A stretch of DNA of 64,000 bases from Bombus terrestris (GCF_910591885.1 NW_025963551.1:2170001-2234000); one strand, 5' to 3'; shown: positions 35,566-49,517, counted from the first letter of the stretch. Numbers and translations: made by a program. Notes: a model not told the origin generated them from the letters alone.

Positions 35566-38270
35566 TATAGCTTGGAAATTGTAATCGTTGATCGCTCGCT
35601 CCCCTCGCTCGTAAGAATCTAGTGCAACCTCACAACCGATCCGACACGTTCGCAAATTTGAAATTAGTCGCCTCCTTATCGGATAACGAACACAAGAGGG
35701 ATTGGTTTTAGGTTAGGCTATAGTTATCGATCGGGCGCAGCGAGCGAGGGACGCATAAAGGTGTGTCACAAACCAACGGTTTGTCACATAGGGTCATTGA
35801 AATATTCGCACCAGCCCCAGGAGCCGGAAGTCTTTATCGAATTGCCTAGAGACAATAGTTTACAGTATATCAATATATGTACATAAATAGTAATATTTTC
35901 ACACAGTACAGTGCAACGTGAGGTCCGAAATCGCTGACAAATTGAGGTAATAACAGGAAATATATGCAAGGCAATATAAGGTATATGTATAGCTTGGAAA
36001 TTGTAATCGTTGCTCGCTCGCTCCGCTCGCTCGTAAGAATCTATCCCAACCTCACAACCGATCCGACACGTTCGCAAATTTGAAATTAGTCGCCTCCTTA
36101 TCGTATAACGAACACAAGAGGGATTGGTTTTAGGTTAGGCTATAGTTATCGATCGGGCGCAGCGAGCGAGGGACGCATAAAGGTGTGTCACAAACCAACG
36201 GTTTGTCACATAGGGTCATTGAAATATTCGCACCAGCCCCAGGAGCCGGAAGTCTTTATCGAATTGCCTACAGACAATAGTTTACAGTATATCAATATTT
36301 GTACATAAATAGTAATATTTTCACACAGTACAGTGCAACGTGAGGTCCGAAATCGCTGACAAATTGAGGTAATAACAGGAAATATATGCAAGGCAATATA
36401 AGGTATATGTATAGCTTGGAAATTGTAATCGTTGCTCGCTCGCTCCGCTCGCTCGTAAGAATCTATCCCAACCTCACAACCGATCCGACACGTTCGCAAA
36501 TTTGAAATTAGTCGCCTCCTTATCGTATAACGAACACAAGAGGGATTGGTTTTAGGTTAGGCTATAGTTATCGATCGGGCGCAGCGAGCGAGGGACGCAT
36601 AAAGGTGTGTCACAAAGCAACGGTTTGTCACATAGGGTCATTGAAATATTCGCACCAGCCCCAGGAGCCGGAAGTCTTTATCGAATTGCCTACAGACAAT
36701 AGTTTACAGTATATCAATATTTGTACATAAATAGTAATATTTTCACACAGTACAGTGCAACGTGAGGTCCGAAATCGCTGACAAATTGAGGTAATAACAG
36801 GAAATATATGCAAGGCAATATAAGGTATATGTATAGCTTGGAAATTGTAATCGTTGCTCGCTCGCTCCGCCCGCTCGTAAGAATCTAGCCCAACCTCACA
36901 ACCGATCCGACACGTTCGCAAATTTGAAATTTGTCCCCTCCTTATCGAATGGCGAACGTAAGAGATATTGGTTTTAGGTTAGGCTATAGTTATTGGGCGA
37001 GCACAGGGAGCGAGGGACGCGTAAGGGTGTGTCACAAACCAACGGTTTGTCACATAGGGTCATTGAAATATTCGCACCAGCCCCAGGAGCCGGAAGTCTT
37101 TATCGAATTGCCTACAGACAATAGTTTACAGTGTATCAATATTTGTACATAAATAGTAATATTTTCACACAGTACAGTGCAACGTGAGGTCCGAAATCGC
37201 TGACAAATTGAGGTAATAACAGGAAATATATGCAAGGCAATATAAGGTATATATATAGCTTGGAAATTGTAATCGTTGCTCGCTCGCTCCGCTCGCTCGT
37301 GAGAATCTAGTGCAACCTCACAACCGATCCGACACGTTCGCAAATTTGAAATTAGTCGCCTCCTGATCGGATAACGAACACAAGAGGGATTGGTTTTAGG
37401 TTAGGCTATAGTTATCGATCGAGCGCAGCGAGCGAGGGACGCGTAAGGGTGTGTCACAAACCAACGGTTTGTCACATAGGGTCATTGAAATATTCGCACC
37501 AGCCCCAGGAGCCGGAAGTCTTTATCGAATTGCCTACAGACAAAAGTTTACAGTATATCAATATTTGTACATAAATAGTAATATTTTCACACAGTACAGT
37601 GCAACGTGAGGTCCGAAATCGCTGACCAATTGAGGTAATAACAGGAAATATATGCAAGGCAATATAAGGTATATGTATAGCTTGGAAATTGTAATCGTTG
37701 CTCGCTCGCTCCGCTCGCTCGTAAGAATCTAGTCCAACCTCACAACCGATCCGACACGTTCGCAAATTTGAAATTAGTCGCCTCCTTATCGGATAACGAA
37801 CGCAAGAGGGATTGGTTTTAGGTTAGGCTATAGTTATCGGGCGAGCACAGGGAGCGAGGGACGCGTAAGGGCGTGTCACAAACCAACGGTTTGTCACATA
37901 GGGTCATTGAAATATTCGCACCAGCCCCAGGAGCCGGAAGTCTTTATCGAATTGCCTACAGACAAAAGTTTACAGTATATCAATATTTGTACATAAATAG
38001 TAATATTTTCACACAGTACAGTGCAACGTGAGGTCCGAAATCGCTGACCAATTGAGGTAATAACAGGAAATATATGCAAGGCAATATAAGGTATATGTAT
38101 AGGTTGGAAATTGTAATCGTTGCTCGCTCGCTCCGCTCGCTCGTAAGAATCTAGTCCAACCTCACAACCGATCCGACACGTTCGCAAATTTGAAGTTAGT
38201 CCCCTCCTTATCGGATAACGAAAGCAAGAGGGATTGGTTTTAGGTTAGGCTATAGTTATCGGGCGAGCAC
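35566..38270. repeat. 10-mer duplication (4,220 bp), copy 2
   Basis: This is the partner of 31346-34050. Inside it the GATCGGGCGCAG monomer with CTATCCCAACC is duplicated (36.08 and 36.50 kb). The monomer ending near 37343 is a fusion of two neighbours that are separate in copy 1 (32.3-32.7 and 32.8-33.1 kb). One gain and one loss cancel, so the outer register remains 4,220 bp. It carries a private ATATATAGCTTGG (37252). Confidence 0.7.
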
Positions 38271-41200
38271 AGGGAGCGAGGGACGTGTAAGGGTGTGTCA
38301 CAAACCAACGGTTTGTCACATAGGGTCATTGAAATATTCGCACCAGCCCCAGGAGCCGGAAGTCTTTATCGAATTGCGTACTGACAAAAGTTTACAGTAT
38401 ATCAATATTTGTACATAAATAATAATATTTTCACACAGTACAATGCAACCTGAGGTCCGAAATCGCTGACAAATTGAGGTAATAATAGGAAATATATGCA
38501 GGACAATATAAGATATGTGTATAGCTTGGAAATTGTAATCGTTGATCGCTCGCTCCCCTCGCTCGTAAGAATCTAGTCCAATCTCACAACCGATCCGACA
38601 CGTTCGCAAATTTGAAATTAGTCGCCTCCTTATCGGATAACGAACACAAGAGGGATTGGTTTTAGGTTAGGCTATAGTTATCGATCGAGCGCAGCGAGCG
38701 AGGGACGCATAAAGGTATGTCACAAACCAGCGGTTTGTCACATAGGGACATTGAAATATTCGCACCAGCCCTAGGAGTCGGAAGTCTCTATCGAGTTGCC
38801 TACTGACCAAAGTTTACAGTTTATCAATAGTTTTACATTAATAGTAATATTTTCACACAGTACGGTGCAACGTGAGGTCTGAAATCGCTGACAAAATTGG
38901 GTAATAATAGGAAATATATGCAGGACAATATAAGATATATGTATAGCTTGGAAATTTTAATCGTTGCTCGCTCGCTCCGCTCGCTCGTAAAAATCTAGTC
39001 CAACCTCACAACCGATCCGACACGTTCGCAAATTTGAAATTAGTCGCCTCCTTATCGGATAACGAACACAATAGGGATTGGTTTTAGGTTAGGCTATAGT
39101 TATCGATCGAGCGCAGCGAGCGAGGGACGCATAAAGGTGTGTCACAAATCATCGGTTTGGCACATAGGAACATTGAAATATTCGCACCTGCCCGAGGAGT
39201 AGGAAGTCTTTATCGAGTTGCCTACTGACAAAAGTTTACAGTTTATCAATAGTTTTACATTAATAGCAATATTTCCACATAGTACAGTTGCAACGTGAGG
39301 TCCGAAATCGCTGACAAATTAAGGTAATAACAGGAAATATATGCACGGCACCATAAGGTATATGTATAGCTTGGAAATTGTAATCGTTGCTCGCTCGCTC
39401 CGCTCGCTGGTAAGAATCTAGTCCAACCTCACAACCGATCCGACAAGTTCGCAAATTTGAAATTAGTCGCCTCCTTATCGGATAACGAACACAAGAGGGA
39501 TTGGTTTTAGGTTAGGCTATAGTTATCGATCGAGCGCAGCGAGCGAGGGACGCATAAAGGTGTGTCACTAATCATCGGTTTGGCACATAGGGACATTGAA
39601 ATATTCGCACCTGCCCGAGGAGTAGGAAGTCCTTATCGAGTTGCCTACTGACAAAGTTTACAGTTTATCAATAGTTTTACATAAATAGTAATATTTCCAC
39701 ATAGTACAGTTGCAACGTGAGGTCCGAAATTGCTGACAAATTAAGGTAATAACAGGAAATATATGCATGGCACCATAAGGTATATGTATAGCTTGGAAAT
39801 TGTAATCGTTGCTCGCTCGCTCCGCTCGCTCGTAAGAATCTAGTCCAATCTCACAACCGATCCGTCACGTTCGCAAATTTGAAATTAGTCGCCTCCTGAT
39901 CGGATAACGAACGCAACAGGGATTGGTGTTAGGTTAGGCTATAGTTATCGGGCGAGCACAGGGAGCGAGGGACGCGTAAGGGCGTGTCACAAACCAACGG
40001 TTTGTCACATAGGGTCATTGAAATATTCGCACCAGCCCCAGGAGCCGGAAGTCTTTATCGAATTGCCTACAGACAAAAGTTTACAGTATATCAATATTTG
40101 TACATAAATAGTAATATTTTCACACAGTACAGTGCAACGTGAGGTCCGAAATCGTTGACAAATTGAGGTAATAACAGGAAATATATGCAAGGCGATATAA
40201 GGTATATGTATAGCTTGGAAATTGTAATCGTTATTCGCTCGCTCCGCTCGCTCGTAAGAATCTAGTCCAACCTCACAACAGATCCGACACGTTCGCAAAT
40301 TTGAAATTAGTCCCCTCTTTATCGAATGGCGAACGTAAGAGATATTGGTTTTAGGTTAGGCTATAGTTTTCAAGCGAGCGCAGCGAGTGAGTGTCGCGTA
40401 AAGGTGTGTCACAAACCAACGGTTTGGCACTTAGGGACATTGAAATATTCGCACCAGCCCGAGGAGTCGGAAGTCTTTATCGCGTTGCCTACTGACAAAA
40501 GTTTACAGTTTATCAATAGTTTTACATAAATAGTAATATTTCCACATAGTACGGTGCAACGTAAGGTCCGAAATCGCTGACAAATTGAGGTAATAACAGG
40601 AAATATATGCAAGGCAATATAAGGTATATGTATAGCTTGGAAATTGTAATCGTTGCTCGCTCGCTCCGCTCGCTCGTAAGAATCTAGTCCAACCTCCCAA
40701 CCGATCCGACACGTTCGCAAATTTGAAATTAGTCCCCTCCTTATCGAATGGCGAACGTAAGAGATATTGGTTTTAGGTTAGGCTATAGTTTTCAAGCGAG
40801 CGCAGCGAGCGAGGGTCGCGTAAAGGTGTATCACAAACCAACGGTTTGGGACTTAGGGACATTGAAATATTCGCACCAGCCCGAGGAGTCGGAAGTCTTT
40901 ATCGCGTTGCCTACTGACAAAAGTTTAGAGTATATCAATATTTGTACATAAATAGTAATATTTTCACACAGTACAGTGCAACGTGAGGTCCGAAATCGCT
41001 GACCAATTGAGGTAATAACAGGAAATATATGCAAGGCAATATAAGGTATATGTATAGCTTGGAAATTGTAATCGTTGCTCGCTCGCTCCGCTCGCTCGAA
41101 AGAATCTAGTGCAACCTCACAACCGATCCGACACGTTCGCAAATTTGAAATTAGTCGCCTCCTGATCGGATAACGAACACAAGAGGGATTGGTTTTAGGT

Positions 41201-41590
41201 TAGGCTATAGTTATCGATCGAGCGCAGCGAGCGAGGGACGCATAAAGGTGTGTCACAAATCATCGGTTTGGCACATAGGGACATTGAAATATTCGCACCT
41301 GCCCGAGGAGTGGGAAGTCTTTATCGAGTTGCCAACTGACAAAAGTTTACAGTTTATCAATAGTTTTACATTAATAGTAATATTTCCACATAGTACTGTT
41401 GCAACGTGAGGTCCGAAATCGCTGACAAATTAAGGTAATAACAGGAAATATATGAACGGCACCATAAGGTATATGTATAGCTTGGAAATTGTAATCGTTG
41501 CTCGCTCGCTCCGCTCGCTCGTAAGAATCTAGTCCAACCTCACAACCGATCCGACACGTTCGCAAATTTGAAATTAGTCGCCTCCTTATC
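37450..41590. repeat. 29-monomer landmark block, occurrence 1
   Basis: This aligns to about 49.69-53.83 kb at a constant offset of 12,241 bp. The landmarks are ATAATAATATTTTC (38419 and 50660), GCAACCTGAGG (38445 and 50686), GACAAAATTGGGTAATAATAGG (38891 and 51132), TAATAGCAATATTTCC (39262 and 51503), GACAAGTTCGC (39443 and 51684), the one-base deletion CTGACAAAGTTTAC (39648 and 51889) and the ATG pair (40326, 40748). Confidence 0.85.
39651..39656. repeat. One-base deletion marker ACAAAG
   Basis: The normal run ACAAAAG has lost one A here. The same deletion, always together with AGTCCTTATCGAG just upstream, occurs at 51892 and 59493. The spacings are 12,241 and 7,601 bp, that is 29 and 18 monomers. 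It is a clean lineage marker tying these three monomers together. Confidence 0.85.
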
Positions 41591-44500
41591 GGATAACGAA
41601 CACAAGAGGGATTGGTTTTAGGTTAGGCTATAGTTATCGATCGGGCGCAGCGAGCGAGGGACGCATAAAGGTGTGTCACAAACCAACGGTTTGTCACATA
41701 GGGTCATTGAAATATTCGCACCAGCCCCAGGAGCCGGAAGTCTTTATCGAATTGCCTAGAGACAATAGTTTACAGTATATCAATATATGTACATAAATAG
41801 TAATATTTTCACACAGTACAGTGCAACGTGAGGTCCGAAATCGCTGACAAATTGAGGTAATAACAGGAAATATATGCAAGGCAATATAAGGTATATGTAT
41901 AGCTTGGAAATTGTAATCGTTGCTCGCTCGCTCCGCTCGCTCGTAAGAATCTATCCCAACCTCACAACCGATCCGACACGTTCGCAAATTTGAAATTAGT
42001 CGCCTCCTTATCGGATAACGAACACAAGAGGGATTGGTTTTAGGTTAGGCTATAGTTATCGATCGGGCGCAGCGAGCGAGGGACGCATAAAGGTGTGTCA
42101 CAAACCAACGGTTTGTCACATAGGGTCATTGAAATATTCGCACCAGCCCCAGGAGCCGGAAGTCTTTATCGAATTGCCTACAGACAATAGTTTACAGTAT
42201 ATCAATATTTGTACATAAATAGTAATATTTTCACACAGTACAGTGCAACGTGAGGTCCGAAATCGCTGACAAATTGAGGTAATAACAGGAAATATATGCA
42301 AGGCAATATAAGGTATATGTATAGCTTGGAAATTGTAATCATTCCTCGCTCGCTCCGCTCGCTCGTAAGAATCTAGTCCAACATCACAACCGATCCGACA
42401 CGTTCGCAAATTTGAAATTTGTCCCCTCCTTATCGAATGGCGAACGTAAGAGATATTGGTTTTAGGTTAGGCTATAGTTATTGGGCGAGCACAGGGAGCG
42501 AGGGACGCGTAAGGGTGTGTCACAAACCAACGGTTTGTCACATAGGGTCATTGAAATATTCGCACCAGCCCCAGGAGCCGGAAGTCTTTATCGAATTGCC
42601 TACTGACAAAAGTTTACAGTATATCAATATTTGTACATAAATAGTAATATTTTCACACAGTACAGTGCAACGTGAGGTCCGAAATCGCTGACAAATTGAG
42701 GTAATAACAGGAAATATATGCAAGGCAATATAAGGTATATGTATAGCTTGGAAATTGTAATCGTTGCTCGCTCGCTCCGCCCGCTCGTAAGAATCTAGCC
42801 CAACCTCACAACCGATCCGACACGTTCGCAAATTTCAAATTAGTCGCCTCCTTATCGGATAACGAACGCAAGAGGGATTGGTTTTAGGTTAGGCTATAGT
42901 TATCGGGCGAGCACAGGGAGCGAGGGACGCGTAAGGGTGTGTCACAAACCAACGGTTTGTCACATAGGGTCATTGAAATATTCGCACCAGCCCCAGGAGC
43001 CGGAAGTCTTTATCGAATTGCCTACAGACGATAGTTTACAGTGTATCAATATTTGTACATAAATAGTAATATTTTCACACAGTACAGTGCAACGTGAGGT
43101 CCGAAATCGCTGACAAATTGAGGTAATAACAGGAAATATATGCAAGGCAATATAAGGTATATGTATAGCTTGGAAATTGTAATCGTTGCTCGCTCGCTCC
43201 GCTCGCTCGTAAGAATCTATCCCAACCTCACAACCGATCCGACACGTTCGCAAATTTGAAATTAGTCGCCTCCTTATCGGATAACGAACGCAAGAGGGAT
43301 TGGTTTTAGGTTAGGCTATAGTTATCGATCGGGCGCAGCGAGCGAGGGACGCATAAAGGTGTGTCACAAACCAACGGTTTGTCACATAGGGTCATTGAAA
43401 TATTCGCACCAGCCCCAGGAGCCGGAAGTCTTTATCGAATTGCCTACAGACAATAGTTTACAGTATATCAATATTTGTACATAAATAGTAATATTTTCAC
43501 ACAGTACAGTGCAACGTGAGGTCCGAAATCGCTGACAAATTGAGGTAATAACAGGAAATATATGCAAGGCAATATAAGGTATATGTATAGCTTGGAAATT
43601 GTAATCGTTGCTCGCTCGCTCCGCCCGCTCGTAAGAATCTAGTCCAACCTCACAACCGATCCGACACGTTCGCAAATTTGAAATTTGTCCCCTCCTTATC
43701 GAATGGCGAACGTAAGAGATATTGGTTTTAGGTTAGGCTATAGTTATCGGGCGAGCACAGGGAGCGAGGGACGCGTAAGGGTGTGTCACAAACCAACGGT
43801 TTGTCACATAGGGTCATTGAAATATTCGCACCAGCCCCAGGAGCCGGAAGTCTTTATCGAATTGCCTACAGACAAAAGTTTACAGTATATCAATATTTGT
43901 ACATAAATAGTAATATTTTCACACAGTACAGTGCAACGTGAGGTCCGAAATCGCTGACAAATTGAGGTAATAACAGGAAATATATGCAAGGCAATATAAG
44001 GTATATGTATAGCTTGGAAATTGTAATCGTTGCTCGCTCGCTCCGCCCGCTCGTAAGAATCTAGCCCAACCTCACAACCGATCCGACACGTTCGCAAATT
44101 TCAAATTAGTCGCCTCCTTATCGGATAACGAACGCAAGAGGGATTGGTTTTAGGTTAGGCTATAGTTATCGGGCGAGCACAGGGAGCGAGGGACGCGTAA
44201 GGGTGTGTCACAAACCAACGGTTTGTCACATAGGGTCATTGAAATATTCGCACCAGCCCCAGGAGCCGGAAGTCTTTATCGAATTGCCTACAGACAATAG
44301 TTTACAGTGTATCAATATTTGTACATAAATAGTAATATTTTCACACAGTACAGTGCAACGTGTGGTCCGAAATCGCTGACAAATTGAGGTAATAACAGGA
44401 AATATATGCAAGGCAATATAAGGTATATGTATAGCTTGGAAATTGTAATCGTTGCTCGCTCGCTCCGCTCGCTCGTAAGAATCTAGTGCAACCTCACAAC

Positions 44501-44874
44501 CGATCCGACACGTTCGCAAATTTGAAATTAGTCGCCTCCTGATCGGATAACGAACACAAGAGGGATTGGTTTTAGGTTAGGCTATAGTTATCGATCGAGC
44601 GCAGCGAGCGAGGGACGCGTAAGGGTGTGTCACAAACCAACGGTTTGTCACATAGGGTCATTGAAATATTCGCACCAGCCCCAGGAGCCGGAAGTCTTTA
44701 TCGAATTGCCTACAGACAAAAGTTTACAGTATATCAATATTTGTACATAAATAGTAATATTTTCACACAGTACAGTGCAACGTGAGGTCCGAAATCGCTG
44801 ACCAATTGAGGTAATAACAGGAAATATATGCAAGGCAATATAAGGTATATGTATAGCTTGGAAATTGTAATCGT
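40232..44874. repeat. 4,643 bp tandem duplication, copy 1 (11 monomers)
   Basis: This is immediately followed by its own copy at 44875-49517, offset exactly 4,643 bp. The left edge is marked by CGTTATTCGCTCG (40229 and 44872). Shared private variants are TACTGTTGCAACG (41395 and 46038), GAGGAGTGGGAAG (41306 and 45949), CATTCCTCGCTCG (42349 and 46992), CCAACATCAC (42378 and 47021), CAGACGATAGTTTAC (43026 and 47669) and ACGTGTGGTCCG (44359 and 49002). Confidence 0.88.
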
Positions 44875-47800
44875 TATTCGCTCGCTCCGCTCGCTCGTAA
44901 GAATCTAGTCCAACCTCACAACAGATCCGACACGTTCGCAAATTTGAAATTAGTCCCCTCTTTATCGAATGGCGAACGTAAGAGATATTGGTTTTAGGTT
45001 AGGCTATAGTTTTCAAGCGAGCGCAGCGAGTGAGTGTCGCGTAAAGGTGTGTCACAAACCAACGGTTTGGCACTTAGGGACATTGAAATATTCGCACCAG
45101 CCCGAGGAGTCGGAAGTCTTTATCGCGTTGCCTACTGACAAAAGTTTACAGTTTATCAATAGTTTTACATAAATAGTAATATTTCCACATAGTACGGTGC
45201 AACGTAAGGTCCGAAATCGCTGACAAATTGAGGTAATAACAGGAAATATATGCAAGGCAATATAAGGTATATGTATAGCTTGGAAATTGTAATCGTTGCT
45301 CGCTCGCTCCGCTCGCTCGTAAGAATCTAGTCCAACCTCCCAACCGATCCGACACGTTCGCAAATTTGAAATTAGTCCCCTCCTTATCGAATGGCGAACG
45401 TAAGAGATATTGGTTTTAGGTTAGGCTATAGTTTTCAAGCGAGCGCAGCGAGCGAGGGTCGCGTAAAGGTGTATCACAAACCAACGGTTTGGCACTTAGG
45501 GACATTGAAATATTCGCACCAGCCCGAGGAGTCGGAAGTCTTTATCGCGTTGCCTACTGACAAAAGTTTAGAGTATATCAATATTTGTACATAAATAGTA
45601 ATATTTTCACACAGTACAGTGCAACGTGAGGTCCGAAATCGCTGACCAATTGAGGTAATAACAGGAAATATATGCAAGGCAATATAAGGTATATGTATAG
45701 CTTGGAAATTGTAATCGTTGCTCGCTCGCTCCGCTCGCTCGAAAGAATCTAGTGCAACCTCACAACCGATCCGACACGTTCGCAAATTTGAAATTAGTCG
45801 CCTCCTGATCGGATAACGAACACAAGAGGGATTGGTTTTAGGTTAGGCTATAGTTATCGATCGAGCGCAGCGAGCGAGGGACGCATAAAGGTGTGTCACA
45901 AATCATCGGTTTGGCACATAGGGACATTGAAATATTCGCACCTGCCCGAGGAGTGGGAAGTCTTTATCGAGTTGCCAACTGACAAAAGTTTACAGTTTAT
46001 CAATAGTTTTACATTAATAGTAATATTTCCACATAGTACTGTTGCAACGTGAGGTCCGAAATCGCTGACAAATTAAGGTAATAACAGGAAATATATGAAC
46101 GGCACCATAAGGTATATGTATAGCTTGGAAATTGTAATCGTTGCTCGCTCGCTCCGCTCGCTCGTAAGAATCTAGTCCAACCTCACAACCGATCCGACAC
46201 GTTCGCAAATTTGAAATTAGTCGCCTCCTTATCGGATAACGAACACAAGAGGGATTGGTTTTAGGTTAGGCTATAGTTATCGATCGGGCGCAGCGAGCGA
46301 GGGACGCATAAAGGTGTGTCACAAACCAACGGTTTGTCACATAGGGTCATTGAAATATTCGCACCAGCCCCAGGAGCCGGAAGTCTTTATCGAATTGCCT
46401 AGAGACAATAGTTTACAGTATATCAATATATGTACATAAATAGTAATATTTTCACACAGTACAGTGCAACGTGAGGTCCGAAATCGCTGACAAATTGAGG
46501 TAATAACAGGAAATATATGCAAGGCAATATAAGGTATATGTATAGCTTGGAAATTGTAATCGTTGCTCGCTCGCTCCGCTCGCTCGTAAGAATCTATCCC
46601 AACCTCACAACCGATCCGACACGTTCGCAAATTTGAAATTAGTCGCCTCCTTATCGGATAACGAACACAAGAGGGATTGGTTTTAGGTTAGGCTATAGTT
46701 ATCGATCGGGCGCAGCGAGCGAGGGACGCATAAAGGTGTGTCACAAACCAACGGTTTGTCACATAGGGTCATTGAAATATTCGCACCAGCCCCAGGAGCC
46801 GGAAGTCTTTATCGAATTGCCTACAGACAATAGTTTACAGTATATCAATATTTGTACATAAATAGTAATATTTTCACACAGTACAGTGCAACGTGAGGTC
46901 CGAAATCGCTGACAAATTGAGGTAATAACAGGAAATATATGCAAGGCAATATAAGGTATATGTATAGCTTGGAAATTGTAATCATTCCTCGCTCGCTCCG
47001 CTCGCTCGTAAGAATCTAGTCCAACATCACAACCGATCCGACACGTTCGCAAATTTGAAATTTGTCCCCTCCTTATCGAATGGCGAACGTAAGAGATATT
47101 GGTTTTAGGTTAGGCTATAGTTATTGGGCGAGCACAGGGAGCGAGGGACGCGTAAGGGTGTGTCACAAACCAACGGTTTGTCACATAGGGTCATTGAAAT
47201 ATTCGCACCAGCCCCAGGAGCCGGAAGTCTTTATCGAATTGCCTACAGACAAAAGTTTACAGTATATCAATATTTGTACATAAATAGTAATATTTTCACA
47301 CAGTACAGTGCAACGTGAGGTCCGAAATCGCTGACAAATTGAGGTAATAACAGGAAATATATGCAAGGCAATATAAGGTATATGTATAGCTTGGAAATTG
47401 TAATCGTTGCTCGCTCGCTCCGCCCGCTCGTAAGAATCTAGCCCAACCTCACAACCGATCCGACACGTTCGCAAATTTCAAATTAGTCGCCTCCTTATCG
47501 GATAACGAACGCAAGAGGGATTGGTTTTAGGTTAGGCTATAGTTATCGGGCGAGCACAGGGAGCGAGGGACGCGTAAGGGTGTGTCACAAACCAACGGTT
47601 TGTCACATAGGGTCATTGAAATATTCGCACCAGCCCCAGGAGCCGGAAGTCTTTATCGAATTGCCTACAGACGATAGTTTACAGTGTATCAATATTTGTA
47701 CATAAATAGTAATATTTTCACACAGTACAGTGCAACGTGAGGTCCGAAATCGCTGACAAATTGAGGTAATAACAGGAAATATATGCAAGGCAATATAAGG

Positions 47801-49517
47801 TATATGTATAGCTTGGAAATTGTAATCGTTGCTCGCTCGCTCCGCTCGCTCGTAAGAATCTATCCCAACCTCACAACCGATCCGACACGTTCGCAAATTT
47901 GAAATTAGTCGCCTCCTTATCGGATAACGAACACAAGAGGGATTGGTTTTAGGTTAGGCTATAGTTATCGATCGGGCGCAGCGAGCGAGGGACGCATAAA
48001 GGTGTGTCACAAACCAACGGTTTGTCACATAGGGTCATTGAAATATTCGCACCAGCCCCAGGAGCCGGAAGTCTTTATCGAATTGCCTACAGACAATAGT
48101 TTACAGTATATCAATATTTGTACATAAATAGTAATATTTTCACACAGTACAGTGCAACGTGAGGTCCGAAATCGCTGACAAATTGAGGTAATAACAGGAA
48201 ATATATGCAAGGCAATATAAGGTATATGTATAGCTTGGAAATTGTAATCATTCCTCGCTCGCTCCGCTCGCTCGTAAGAATCTAGTCCAACATCACAACC
48301 GATCCGACACGTTCGCAAATTTGAAATTTGTCCCCTCCTTATCGAATGGCGAACGTAAGAGATATTGGTTTTAGGTTAGGCTATAGTTATTGGGCGAGCA
48401 CAGGGAGCGAGGGACGCGTAAGGGTGTGTCACAAACCAACGGTTTGTCACATAGGGTCATTGAAATATTCGCACCAGCCCCAGGAGCCGGAAGTCTTTAT
48501 CGAATTGCCTACTGACAAAAGTTTACAGTATATCAATATTTGTACATAAATAGTAATATTTTCACACAGTACAGTGCAACGTGAGGTCCGAAATCGCTGA
48601 CAAATTGAGGTAATAACAGGAAATATATGCAAGGCAATATAAGGTATATGTATAGCTTGGAAATTGTAATCGTTGCTCGCTCGCTCCGCCCGCTCGTAAG
48701 AATCTAGCCCAACCTCACAACCGATCCGACACGTTCGCAAATTTCAAATTAGTCGCCTCCTTATCGGATAACGAACGCAAGAGGGATTGGTTTTAGGTTA
48801 GGCTATAGTTATCGGGCGAGCACAGGGAGCGAGGGACGCGTAAGGGTGTGTCACAAACCAACGGTTTGTCACATAGGGTCATTGAAATATTCGCACCAGC
48901 CCCAGGAGCCGGAAGTCTTTATCGAATTGCCTACAGACAATAGTTTACAGTGTATCAATATTTGTACATAAATAGTAATATTTTCACACAGTACAGTGCA
49001 ACGTGTGGTCCGAAATCGCTGACAAATTGAGGTAATAACAGGAAATATATGCAAGGCAATATAAGGTATATGTATAGCTTGGAAATTGTAATCGTTGCTC
49101 GCTCGCTCCGCTCGCTCGTAAGAATCTAGTGCAACCTCACAACCGATCCGACACGTTCGCAAATTTGAAATTAGTCGCCTCCTGATCGGATAACGAACAC
49201 AAGAGGGATTGGTTTTAGGTTAGGCTATAGTTATCGAGCGAGCGCAGCGAGCGAGGGACGCGTAAGGGTGTGTCACAAACCAACGGTTTGTCACATAGGG
49301 TCATTGAAATATTCGCACCAGCCCCAGGAGCCGGAAGTCTGTATCGAATTGCCTACTGACAAAAGTTTACAGTATATCAATATTTGTACATAAATAGTAA
49401 TATTTTCACACAGTACAGTGCAACGTGAGGTCAGAAATCGCTGACCAATTGAGGTAATAACAGGAAATATATGCAAGGCAATATAAGGTATATGTATAGC
49501 TTGGAAATTGTAATCGT
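44875..49517. repeat. 4,643 bp tandem duplication, copy 2 (11 monomers)
   Basis: This directly abuts copy 1 (40232-44874) and is nearly identical to it except for a substituted tract at about 47.93-48.52 kb, described separately. At its right edge (49517) the ATTCG variant is replaced by GCTCG, so the array returns to the neighbouring subfamily. Such an abutting pair is what one unequal crossover between sister arrays would leave. Confidence 0.88.
47930..48520. repeat. Putative gene-conversion tract
   Basis: Within the 4,643 bp duplication this stretch does not match its expected partner (43.29-43.88 kb). It carries AACACAAG, CATTCCTCGCTCG, CCAACATCAC, TATTGGGCGAG and CCTACTGAC, where the partner has AACGCAAG, GTTGCTCGCTCG with CCGCCCGCTCG, CCAACCTCAC, TATCGGGCGAG and CCTACAGAC. 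All five match 42.02-42.61 kb instead, at an offset of 5,909 bp (14 monomers). The pattern suggests a non-reciprocal copy from a register three monomers away. Confidence 0.65.

Noticed and set aside
40232..49517. Assembly artefact as the explanation for the 4,643 bp duplication
   Set aside because: This cannot be excluded without reads, but the copies differ in a coherent internal tract (47.93-48.52 kb) and at other sites. A simple duplicated contig would be identical, so I treat it as probably real.
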